Assembly: GCA_905215105.1 (NCBI GenBank) | Contig: CAJMOI010000045.1 | Coordinates: forward strand, 1-13,099 | DNA length: 13,099 bases | Source of the DNA: an uncultured bacterium | Lineage (GTDB): Bacteria; Bacillota; Clostridia; Oscillospirales; Acutalibacteraceae | Direction of reading: 5' to 3' | Part shown: positions 6,852 through 12,791 of the stretch, piece after piece | Numbering within the stretch: the stretch's first letter is position 1 | How the letters are laid out: every line of letters starts with the position of its first letter | Translations under genes and position numbers: made by a program | Notes under the pieces: generated by a model | What the model saw: only the letters and a program-made list of their open reading frames with translations | Told to the model about the DNA's origin: nothing | Database searches by the model: none

Positions 6852-6906
6852 TCACTTTGACGCGGTTTGCAGAAAATTTACAACTGGGATTTCCGTCTGC
6901 TGAAAC

Positions 6907-7866
6907 TTACAGCAGGTTCAGTTCCCGATAGCTGTTTTCCAGTGTCTCACAGGAGCGGTTGAATTTCTCCGTTTCTTCGGGGGAAAGGTTCAGAGGCAGC
7001 ACCCGGCGCACGCCGTTGCGGCCAACGATGCAGGGTACACCGGCAAACACACCGTGCTGTCCGTATTCGCCCCGGAGCATGGTGGAAACGGTGAGCACGC
7101 TGCTTTCATTGCCGAAAATAGCCTTGGTGATGCGGACCATGGCCATGCCGATTCCGTAATAAGTGGCGCGCTTGGCTTTGATGATCTGCTGGGCGGCGGT
7201 GCGGACTTCCTCGCTGATTTTGTCCAGATCCTCCTGGCAGCAGCCGTTTCCGGAAGCTTCGCAGATTTCCAGAATGGGGCGGGTGGCCAGCATGGCCTGA
7301 GACCAGGGCACGAACTCGCTGTCCCCGTGTTCGCCGATGACATAGGCGTGCATGTTGCGGGGGTCAACGGAGAAGTATTCACCCAGCAGATAGCGGAGAC
7401 GGGCGGTGTCCAGCGCCGTGCCGGTGCCGATGACCCGGCGGGGATTGAAGCCGGAGAGGGCGCAGGTGATGCGGGTCATAATATCCACTGGGTTGGTGGC
7501 CACCAGAAAGATTCCGTTAAAGCCGGATTCCGTCACCGGCCCGATAATGGAGCGGAACACCTCGGTGTTCCGGTTCAGCAGATCCAGACGGGACTCGCCG
7601 GGCTTCTGGGCCACGCCGGCACAGATGACCACGATATCGGCGTTGGCGCAGTCGGAATAGTCTCCGGCGCGGATTTTCATATGGGAAGCGGAGAAAGCCA
7701 GACCGTGATTCAGGTCCATGGCTTCGCCCCGGGCCCGCTCTTTGTCCAGATCGATGAGCACCAGCTCATCACAGGCATTCTGGTTCAAAAGGGCGTAGGC
7801 ATAGCTCATGCCCACCATGCCGGTGCCGATCAAAACGACTTTGCGGTTGTCAGTTGCGGTAATCAT
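6907..7866 (-). CDS. ldh: L-lactate dehydrogenase
   Basis: This 319-residue cytoplasmic enzyme reduces pyruvate to L-lactate with NADH, regenerating NAD+ in fermentation. The NAD-binding GTGMVG lies at 14-19 with acidic Asp39 after strand 2. The substrate loop AQKPGESR carries Gln87, the residue that favours pyruvate over oxaloacetate, and Arg93. LDTAR supplies Asp153 and Arg156, and GEHGDSE supplies the catalytic His180. Length is normal for bacterial L-LDH. The ATG at 7866 follows AAAGGA about 9 bases upstream, with a curious ATG-TAA between them (7873-7868). It lies 23 bases behind a small membrane-protein gene and is probably co-transcribed with it. No convincing terminator follows; the next gene downstream has its own promoter. 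Confidence 0.95.
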   Translation of the reverse strand: MITATDNRKVVLIGTGMVGMSYAYALLNQNACDELVLIDLDKERARGEAMDLNHGLAFSASHMKIRAGDYSDCANADIVVICAGVAQKPGESRLDLLNRNTEVFRSIIGPVTESGFNGIFLVATNPVDIMTRITCALSGFNPRRVIGTGTALDTARLRYLLGEYFSVDPRNMHAYVIGEHGDSEFVPWSQAMLATRPILEICEASGNGCCQEDLDKISEEVRTAAQQIIKAKRATYYGIGMAMVRITKAIFGNESSVLTVSTMLRGEYGQHGVFAGVPCIVGRNGVRRVLPLNLSPEETEKFNRSCETLENSYRELNLL

Positions 7867-7889
7867 GTTACATTTTCCTTTCTTATCGA

Positions 7890-8204
7890 CTAGTAAAGGC
7901 CGGGGAATTTTTTATAATATACCAACAGATCAATAAAAAATAACAGTACACCCAAAGCAATTGCGATAGATGCCAGAATTTTCACCCATTTTGGAAGGGA
8001 TTCCTCCTCATGGCGGGGAACTAGAAGTCCCGTTGCAAAAACCATCAGAATATTGGTGGTGAAAAAGGGATTGATTGCCCCATGGCCGATTTTAACAGCC
8101 AATACCATCATCAGGATGTTAGCGCAGAAACAGCCAAGGGAAGGCAGGAGACGCAAGCAGCAGCGGGTAAGTTTTTGGCGGGTGTCTTTTGTCAGATATT
8201 TCAC
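7890..8204 (-). CDS. Small three-helix membrane protein, unknown family
   Basis: A 104-residue hydrophobic protein with a basic N-terminus (KDTRQKLTRC) and hydrophobic stretches near 15-38, 46-61 and 73-94; by the positive-inside rule the N-terminus is likely cytoplasmic. I do not recognise a family. The GTG start at 8204 has a very good AGGAGGG ribosome site 6 bases upstream, which strongly supports translation. It is the first gene of a probable two-gene unit with L-lactate dehydrogenase, 23 bases apart, so a link with lactate or redox metabolism is possible but only inferred from position. Confidence 0.8.
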   Translation of the reverse strand: MKYLTKDTRQKLTRCCLRLLPSLGCFCANILMMVLAVKIGHGAINPFFTTNILMVFATGLLVPRHEEESLPKWVKILASIAIALGVLLFFIDLLVYYKKFPGLY

Positions 8205-8231
8205 AGGAATCCCTCCTTCTATTTTGCCCTC

Positions 8232-8260
8232 AGTGTAGCATTGAAAAGAAAGAGAGTGAA
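8232..8260 (-). promoter_or_regulatory. Possible extended -10 promoter for the membrane-protein/ldh unit
   Basis: Minus-strand TTCACT (8260-8255) and TACACT (8237-8232) with a 17-base spacer, and TGC directly before the -10 giving an extended -10 (TGnTACACT). Each hexamer is only 4 of 6 to consensus. Confidence 0.45.
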
Positions 8261-8301
8261 TTCTTTTTCGGAAATATCAAAGGTAAAATTCTGGTAAAGA
8301 A

Positions 8302-9228
8302 TTATTGATTCAGGGAAACATACTCTTCGGCAAACTGGGAAGCCACCGCTCCGTCCGATGCGGCGGTGATAATCTGCCGCAGGGGCTTATTGCGCACATC
8401 TCCAATGGCGAACACGCCGGGAAGGTTGGTGCGGGTGGTTTCGTCGGCGTCCACATAGCCGCTTTCCGTCAGGTTCACCTGACCGGCGAACAGCTGGGAG
8501 TTGGGCACATTGCCCACTGCCACAAACAGGCCGTCACAGGATACAGTCTGCTCCGCTCCGGTCTTTTTATTCCGGACGGTCACGCCGGTGAGGGTTTCTT
8601 CATGGTGCAGTGCCGTGAGTTCCGAATCCCACACAAACTCGATGTTTTCCCGGCTCTTGAGAGGCTCCAGATAGACCCGGCTGGCCCGGAGAGTATCCCG
8701 GCGGTGAACCAGATAGACTTTTTTGCAGATTTTGGAAAGATACAGGGCGTCTGCCGCTGCGGTGTTGCCGCCGCCCACAATGGCCACGGTTTTGTCCTTG
8801 TAGAACATCCCGTCACAGGTAGCGCAGTAGGAAACCCCTTTGCCCCGCAGCTCCCGTTCTCCGGCAAGGCCCAGTTCCCGGGGAGAAGCGCCGGTGGAGA
8901 GAATGACGGTTTTCGCCAGAAACTCCTCGCTGTCGGTGACAATCCGCTTGGGGGAAGAGGCCAGCTCCAGCTCCACCGCTTCGCCGTAATGGGTTTCCGC
9001 GCCAAAGCGCTGGGCGCTTTCCTGCATCTTCATGGCCAGCTCAAAGCCGTTGACGCCTTCGGGAAAGCCGGGATAATTGTCCACCTGGTCGGTGGTGGCC
9101 ATTTGTCCGCCGGGAGAGAGCTTTTCAATCACGACAGTGGACAGGCCTGCCCGGGCGGTATAGAGAGCGGCGGTGTAGCCGCCGGGGCCGCCGCCGATAA
9201 TCACGGTATCATAGAGTTTCGCTTCCAT
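8302..9228 (-). CDS. trxB: Thioredoxin reductase (NADPH)
   Basis: This 308-residue flavoenzyme passes electrons from NADPH through FAD and a CxxC pair to thioredoxin. FAD-binding GGGPGG lies at 12-17, the redox pair in CATCDG is Cys135 and Cys138, the NADPH domain shows VGGGNTAAAD (151-160) and HRRDTLRA, and the C-terminal FAD motif is GVFAIGDVR. Length matches the low-molecular-weight bacterial type. ATG 9228 has AGGAGG 7 bases upstream. It lies just downstream of trxA but behind a terminator, so it is probably transcribed by read-through at a lower level. Only a weak AT-rich hairpin follows the stop. Confidence 0.97.
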   Translation of the reverse strand: MEAKLYDTVIIGGGPGGYTAALYTARAGLSTVVIEKLSPGGQMATTDQVDNYPGFPEGVNGFELAMKMQESAQRFGAETHYGEAVELELASSPKRIVTDSEEFLAKTVILSTGASPRELGLAGERELRGKGVSYCATCDGMFYKDKTVAIVGGGNTAAADALYLSKICKKVYLVHRRDTLRASRVYLEPLKSRENIEFVWDSELTALHHEETLTGVTVRNKKTGAEQTVSCDGLFVAVGNVPNSQLFAGQVNLTESGYVDADETTRTNLPGVFAIGDVRNKPLRQIITAASDGAVASQFAEEYVSLNQ

Positions 9229-9250
9229 CAGGGTTCCTCCTTCTGCTGTA

Positions 9251-9288
9251 TAAAAAGAAATACCGGACCGGGCTTGCCGGCCCGGTAT
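9251..9288 (-). terminator. Terminator between trxA and trxB
   Basis: A 12-position stem with one G-U pair and a 5-base loop spans 9288-9260 on the minus strand (ATACCGG paired with CCGGTAT outside, CCGG with CCGG inside), followed by TTCTTTTTA. It lies 7 bases after the trxA stop and about 22 bases before the trxB ribosome site, so it should make trxA more abundant than trxB. Confidence 0.8.
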
Positions 9289-9295
9289 CGGGTCA

Positions 9296-9622
9296 TTACA
9301 GGGAAATGTGAGAGGTGAGCCACTTTTCCACAGCGGCCTTGGGCTTGGCGCCCAGAGAGGTGTCCAGCACCTTGCCGTCCTTGATGAGAACCAGCATGGG
9401 GATGCTCATCACGCCGAACTGGCTGGCCAGTGCGTTTTCCTCGTCTACATTGACCTTTGCCACTTTCAGAGAACCGGGATTCTCGTCGGCGATCTGGTCA
9501 ATGACAGGGGAGAGCATCCGGCAGGGGCCGCACCAGGGAGCCCAGAAATCTACCAGCACGGGCAGTTTGGAATCGAGGACTTCGGATTTGAATGTATTTT
9601 GAGTGATGGGGGTAGCAGACAT
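9296..9622 (-). CDS. trxA: Thioredoxin
   Basis: This 108-residue cytoplasmic protein reduces disulfides in target proteins and is recycled by the adjacent thioredoxin reductase. The active site is WAPWCGPC with Cys31 and Cys34, preceded by VLVDF, and the cis-proline loop appears as MSIPMLVLIKDG. This is the normal full length. ATG 9622 has AAAGGAG 8 bases upstream; a longer frame starting at 9661 would read through that site and add a non-thioredoxin tail. A leader of about 85 bases separates it from an inferred promoter that carries a Crp-like dyad at about -41, and the Crp/Fnr-type regulator gene lies directly upstream. Confidence 0.97.
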   Translation of the reverse strand: MSATPITQNTFKSEVLDSKLPVLVDFWAPWCGPCRMLSPVIDQIADENPGSLKVAKVNVDEENALASQFGVMSIPMLVLIKDGKVLDTSLGAKPKAAVEKWLTSHISL

Positions 9623-9688
9623 GTTCAAAACTCCTTTCAAAAGTACGAGAATCGTATTCAAAATGAATGGTTGATGATTTGATCCCGG

Positions 9689-9702
9689 AAGCGTTTCCGC
9701 TT
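9689..9702 (-). other. GNRA-capped leader hairpin of the trxA transcript
   Basis: On the minus strand AAGCG-GAAA-CGCTT forms a 5-base-pair stem with a GAAA tetraloop, starting about 6 bases after the inferred transcription start. Similar in form and position to the DUF1292 leader hairpin. Confidence 0.4.
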
Positions 9703-9713
9703 TCTGTGTCTAT

Positions 9714-9759
9714 AGAATACCCCATTTTTGAATGGTTTTCCGTGACTGCGTCACATTTG
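9714..9759 (-). promoter_or_regulatory. trxA promoter with Crp-type activator site
   Basis: The minus strand reads CAAATGTGA-N5-TCAC, with a perfect GTGAC-gca-GTCAC dyad at 9742-9754 (centre 9748). A TATTCT -10 lies at 9719-9714 with no recognisable -35 box. The inferred start near 9707 puts the dyad centre at about -41, the position of class II Crp/Fnr activation, where a poor -35 is expected. The -10 choice is the weakest part; an overlapping TATAGA would shift the start by about 5 bases. Confidence 0.55.
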
Positions 9760-9766
9760 GAAAAAT

Positions 9767-10447
9767 TTATTTTACATGAGGCCGTTTGCTGCCCTCTGCC
9801 AGCAGTTCCAGTGCTTTTTCGTCCAGCAGGGTGATGGTTCCACGGGAAAGGGACACCAGTTTTTCCGTCTGGAAATATTTCAGCATCCGGGACACCACTT
9901 CCCGGGCAGAGGAAAGCTGTCTGGCCAGCTGTTCGTGGGTGGTGTGCAGGGCAGCGGAGCCGGAAATGGACTTTTCTTCCATCAGCAGTGCCGCCAGCCG
10001 GGAGTCCATGCCCCGGCTGAGAATCTGATCCATGAGCCACATCATTTCGCTGAGCCGTGCCGCCATCATGTCGCTGGTAAACCGGGCTACAGGAAGAGAG
10101 GTATCCATCAGTCCCCGATAGACTGCCGAAGGAATGACCAGCACCCGAGTGGGTTCCCAGGCTTCCACCGTAACAGGGAAGGGCACGGAGCTGACGGCAC
10201 AGTAGCCGGAAAACATGCAGACATCTCCCGGGAATAACCGGAACAGGGTCAGTTCCCGTCCCTCTTCGGTGACCGTATAGGCCCGCATCTGACCTTCTGT
10301 CAGCAGCAGTAATCCGGTACAGTCCCGGCTGCCGTCGTGGATGATTTCTCCTTTTTCATAGGTTCTGACAGCGGTGGATTCTTCCAGCAATTGCTGCTCC
10401 TGCGACGTCAGTTTTTTCCAAAAAGGAAAAAATTCCGATATCTCCAT
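9767..10447 (-). CDS. Crp/Fnr family transcriptional regulator with conserved cysteines
   Basis: A 226-residue DNA-binding regulator: an N-terminal cyclic-nucleotide-like beta barrel (about 10-110), a dimer helix (about 115-145) and a winged helix-turn-helix (about 165-215). The recognition helix SSAREVVSRML places Arg182, Glu183 and Arg187 at the positions of CRP Arg180, Glu181 and Arg185, which read GTGA half-sites. The cAMP-binding Arg-Ser pair of CRP is absent; instead Cys77 and Cys83 bracket the DVCMFSGYC loop, and Cys43 lies nearby. The FNR N-terminal cysteine cluster is also absent. A ligand or thiol/redox signal is therefore plausible but unproven. It lies directly upstream of trxA and divergent from the amidohydrolase, and matching sites occur at both. 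ATG 10447 follows AAGGAA. Confidence 0.93.
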   Translation of the reverse strand: MEISEFFPFWKKLTSQEQQLLEESTAVRTYEKGEIIHDGSRDCTGLLLLTEGQMRAYTVTEEGRELTLFRLFPGDVCMFSGYCAVSSVPFPVTVEAWEPTRVLVIPSAVYRGLMDTSLPVARFTSDMMAARLSEMMWLMDQILSRGMDSRLAALLMEEKSISGSAALHTTHEQLARQLSSAREVVSRMLKYFQTEKLVSLSRGTITLLDEKALELLAEGSKRPHVK

Positions 10448-10483
10448 GGGGATTCCTTCTTTCCTGTATAAACTGTACGCTTT

Positions 10484-10512
10484 ATTATAACAGTTCCGCC
10501 GGAAGGAAAAAA
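10484..10512 (-). promoter_or_regulatory. Promoter of the Crp/Fnr regulator gene
   Basis: A perfect TATAAT lies at 10489-10484 on the minus strand; the -35 position holds only TTTTTT (10512-10507). Inferred start near 10477. A weak -35 with a Crp-like site about 61 bases upstream suggests dependence on an activator. Confidence 0.65.
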
Positions 10513-10524
10513 GCGGAATTTGTG

Positions 10525-10549
10525 AAATGTGTTGATTTTTTCACATTTG
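10525..10549. promoter_or_regulatory. Crp-type operator between the regulator and the amidohydrolase
   Basis: The minus strand reads CAAATGTGA-N5-TCAAC, sharing its first nine bases with the trxA site and the same N5 spacing (core 10532-10544, centre 10538). AAATGTG (10525-10531) and CACATTT (10542-10548) also form a perfect 7+7 inverted repeat. The centre is about -61 from the regulator's inferred start. Confidence 0.5.
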
Positions 10550-10560
10550 AAGCGCATGAT
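10532..10560 (+). promoter_or_regulatory. Possible amidohydrolase promoter overlapping the operator
   Basis: TTGATT (10532-10537) and CATGAT (10555-10560) are spaced by 17 bases. The -35 box coincides with the operator core, so a bound regulator would block it. Both hexamers are 4 of 6 to consensus, so the call is weak. Confidence 0.35.
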
Positions 10561-10608
10561 AAAAATAATACGAAAATGAAAAACGGTACAGCGGAAAGGA
10601 ATGAGCAG

Positions 10609-12189
10609 ATGAAGACTCTGTATGAAAACGGAAATATCCTCACCATGGAAACCTGGCCCATGGCACAGGCGCTGGTGGAAGAAGACGGCGTCATCCGCTA
10701 TGTGGGAACCCGGGAAAAAGCCCGGGAATTCCTGGACGATACCAGCCGCCGGGTGGATTTGCAGGGGCACACTCTGATGCCTGCCTTTATCGACCCCCAC
10801 AGCCATCTGACTGCCTGTGCATCTGCGCTGTGTATGGTACAGCTGTCCGGCTGCCGTTCGTTTCAGGAAATCATTGACCGGGTGGCCGCGTTCCTGAAAG
10901 AAAGAAACGTTCCCGCCGGGGCGTGGGTTTGCGGTATGGGATACGACCACAATCTGCTGGCGGAAAAGCGCCATCCTGACCGGCGGGTGCTGGATATGTT
11001 TTCCGAAAACCCGGTGGCCCTCACTCACCAATCCGGGCACATGGGCGCTGTGAATTCCCGGGCGCTGGAATTGCTGGGCATTACCGGGGAGACACCGGAC
11101 CCGGCAGGCGGTCATATTAGCCGGGAACCGGACGGAGCCCCCAGCGGATATCTGGAGGAAGCGGCCTATAGTCTGGTAACCCGTCAGATTCCGCCGCCCC
11201 AGCCGGAAGAGCGGATGGCGGCGTTCACCATGGCGGAGCAGGAATATCTGCGCCGGGGCATTACCACCATTCAAGACGGCATGACCGGTGCAGGGGATTT
11301 TGCCCTTCTCAAAAAAATGGATGAAGAAAACCGGCTGCGGGCGGATGTGGTGTGTTACCATAGCCTGAAAGATGAGCCGGAGCTGTCCGACCGGAACCCG
11401 GACTATGACCGGCAGTATGGACATCATCTGAAAATCGGGGGCTATAAACTGTTTCTGGACGGCTCCCCTCAGGGCAAAACCGCATGGCTCTCCCGCCCCT
11501 ATGAAGGGGAGACGGAGTACCGGGGTTATCCTTCCTGTACCGATGAAGAGGTGCTTTCCGCCATGGAAAAAGCCCTGCGGGACAACCGGCAGATTCTGGT
11601 TCACTGCAACGGAGACGCCGCGGCTCAGCAGATGATTGACAGCTATGAAAAGGCGCTGCGGAATACCGGGTGTCCCAATATCCGTCCGGTGATGATTCAC
11701 GCCCAGCTGGTTCGTCGGGATCAGCTCCGTGTTATGGGAAAGCTGTCCATGATGGCCTCTTTCTTTACGGCTCATGTGTTCCACTGGGGAGATGTCCACC
11801 TGCAAAATCTGGGGGAGCGGGCCATGGAAATCAGCCCCATGCATTCCGCTATGAATGCGGGGGTGTGCTGCACCATGCATCAGGATTCCCCGGTGATTCC
11901 GCCGGATATGCTGGAGTCGGTGTGGTGTGCGGCGGCGCGGAAAACCCGGGACGGGGTACAGCTTGACCCGAAAGAGAAGATTTCCGTTTACGATGCGCTG
12001 CGGTGTGTCACCATCAACGCAGCCTGTCAATATGGGGAAGAGCGCACCAAGGGAACGCTGCATCCCGGCAAACGGGCAGATCTGGCGATTTTGGACCGGA
12101 ACCCCCTCACAGTGCCGGTGGATGAAATTCCCGGTCTGCGGGTGCTGGAAACCATCAAGGACGGCGTGAGCGTGTATCGTGCCCATTGA
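10609..12189 (+). CDS. YtcJ/NfdA-like metal-dependent amidohydrolase (Amidohydro_3)
   Basis: A 526-residue cytoplasmic hydrolase of the amidohydrolase superfamily; the substrate is not readable, but relatives cleave N-substituted amides such as N-formyl compounds. Metal ligands are in order: DPHSH (His64, His66), the probable carboxylated Lys280 in GGYKLFLDGS, VHCNGDA (His332), VMIHAQL (His364) and HQDSP (Asp426). A small N-terminal beta domain (about 1-55) and the C-terminal GTLHPGKRADLAILDRNP motif complete the usual architecture and length. ATG 10609 follows AAAGGAATG at proper spacing; an open frame from 10522 starts inside the operator region. It is divergent from the Crp/Fnr-type gene, which suggests control by it. 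It ends at a good terminator. Confidence 0.92.
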   Translation: MKTLYENGNILTMETWPMAQALVEEDGVIRYVGTREKAREFLDDTSRRVDLQGHTLMPAFIDPHSHLTACASALCMVQLSGCRSFQEIIDRVAAFLKERNVPAGAWVCGMGYDHNLLAEKRHPDRRVLDMFSENPVALTHQSGHMGAVNSRALELLGITGETPDPAGGHISREPDGAPSGYLEEAAYSLVTRQIPPPQPEERMAAFTMAEQEYLRRGITTIQDGMTGAGDFALLKKMDEENRLRADVVCYHSLKDEPELSDRNPDYDRQYGHHLKIGGYKLFLDGSPQGKTAWLSRPYEGETEYRGYPSCTDEEVLSAMEKALRDNRQILVHCNGDAAAQQMIDSYEKALRNTGCPNIRPVMIHAQLVRRDQLRVMGKLSMMASFFTAHVFHWGDVHLQNLGERAMEISPMHSAMNAGVCCTMHQDSPVIPPDMLESVWCAAARKTRDGVQLDPKEKISVYDALRCVTINAACQYGEERTKGTLHPGKRADLAILDRNPLTVPVDEIPGLRVLETIKDGVSVYRAH

Positions 12190-12201
12190 GAAGTAAAGCT
12201 G

Positions 12202-12248
12202 AAAATGCCCGCTGTGCAGGCAATTGCGCTGTACAGCGAGCATTTTTT
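12202..12248. terminator. Terminator shared by amidohydrolase and DUF6199 genes
   Basis: AAAATGC (12202-12208) pairs with GCATTTT (12240-12246), then CGCTGT with ACAGCG, then GCAG with CTGT including a G-U, with one C-A mismatch and a short loop. Six Ts (12243-12248) serve the plus-strand gene; four Ts on the minus strand may serve the convergent DUF6199 gene. Confidence 0.85.
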
Positions 12249-12286
12249 ATCCGAATGAGGATAGAGTTTTTGGAAAGTCGGTCCTG

Positions 12287-12505
12287 TCAGGAAGCAAAAA
12301 TCCAGATGGTGAGGAAGATAATGCCGAGCATGATGAACAATGTGCCGCCCACACGCATCACAACCAGATAGAAATCGCTGGGTTCTCCTCCTTTGGTCGT
12401 CAGAAAATTCTCCATTTTCCAAAGGACCTGTGGGAAGCATATCATTACTACGCCCAACAGAAAAAGCACAGCCATTCCCACCAAACCTTTGACTGTTTCG
12501 CTCAT
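12287..12505 (-). CDS. DUF6199 family small membrane protein
   Basis: A 72-residue protein with two hydrophobic helices (about 8-27 and 49-70) joined by a loop containing FPQVLWKMENFLTTKGGEPSDFYLVVMR. The pattern of a FP..LWK motif after helix 1 and a EPSD.Y...R motif before helix 2 matches what I know as DUF6199, which has no known function. ATG 12505 has GGAGGG 5-6 bases upstream; a frame opening at 12571 would run through the proposed IS110 boundary. Its ribosome site abuts the inferred left end of the IS110 element, so the native promoter may have been displaced. I see no -10/-35 pair between the element and the gene that would leave the ribosome site in the transcript. Confidence 0.8.
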   Translation of the reverse strand: MSETVKGLVGMAVLFLLGVVMICFPQVLWKMENFLTTKGGEPSDFYLVVMRVGGTLFIMLGIIFLTIWIFAS

Positions 12506-12537
12506 GGTATCCCTCCTATTACAATAAATTTGGACAG

Positions 12538-12564
12538 GAAAGCCGGGCAGCCAGTCCGGCTTTC
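12538..12564. repeat. Inverted repeat in the IS110 left end
   Basis: GAAAGCCGG (12538-12546) and CCGGCTTTC (12556-12564) form a perfect 9-base-pair stem with a 9-base loop and no following T run. It may be a subterminal structure of the element or, if the boundary lies further right, a leader hairpin of the DUF6199 gene. Confidence 0.5.
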
Positions 12565-12584
12565 TCTCCATCTCGTGCCTAAGC

Positions 12585-12590
12585 TACAAT
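12585..12590 (+). promoter_or_regulatory. Possible -10 box of the bridge RNA promoter
   Basis: TACAAT is 5 of 6 to consensus; the -35 position 17 bases upstream holds only TTCTCT. The inferred start near 12597 falls exactly at the base of the first bridge-RNA stem. Confidence 0.35.
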
Positions 12591-12596
12591 AAGGGG

Positions 12597-12775
12597 AGCA
12601 ACTGGCTGACCAATCCCTCCTTGGGCTTTTATGTCCGTTCGAAAGACTGTCAGCCATCCTCTTGTTGCAGCGTTCGATTTGAGCAGGTTGAGCCACCGGA
12701 TGCCGGAGAGTTCGTGTCACCCAATAGATTGAATCGGCAGCGAGAAAAGATGGATTTCCGGTTGCAGATTCTTGG
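12597..12775 (+). ncRNA. Candidate IS110 bridge RNA
   Basis: The 200 bases before an IS110 transposase normally encode the bridge RNA that guides target and donor choice. Here GCAAC (12598-12602) pairs with GTTGC (12664-12668) and TGGCTGAC (12603-12610) with GTCAGCCA (12649-12656), closing a 38-base loop, the candidate target-binding loop. CGATT (12675-12679) then pairs with AATCG (12732-12736), enclosing 52 bases, the candidate donor-binding loop, with CCGG-ATG-CCGG inside. Two successive internal loops in this order match the known layout. The 5' end is placed by a possible -10 box; the 3' end is approximate. Confidence 0.5.
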
Positions 12776-12791
12776 TATTGGAGGAATGTGA

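Noticed and set aside
6855..6906. Terminator after ldh
   Set aside because: No GC-rich stem with a T run on the minus strand could be found; read-through into the DUF1292 promoter region is possible.
7054..7893. A 279-codon plus-strand frame opposite ldh
   Set aside because: The minus-strand frame has all catalytic residues of L-LDH; the antisense product matches nothing and has no ribosome site.
8287..8303. AATTCT/AGAATT hairpin at the trxB stop as a terminator
   Set aside because: Only six AT-rich pairs overlapping the stop codon and no proper T run; too weak to call.
8305..9318. A 337-codon plus-strand frame opposite trxB
   Set aside because: Shadow of thioredoxin reductase; unusual composition and no start signal.
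10408..12243. A 611-codon open frame on the minus strand opposite the amidohydrolase
   Set aside because: It mirrors the codon pattern of the real gene, is rich in His, Pro and Gly, has no domain or ribosome site, and overlaps the regulator gene and the operator.
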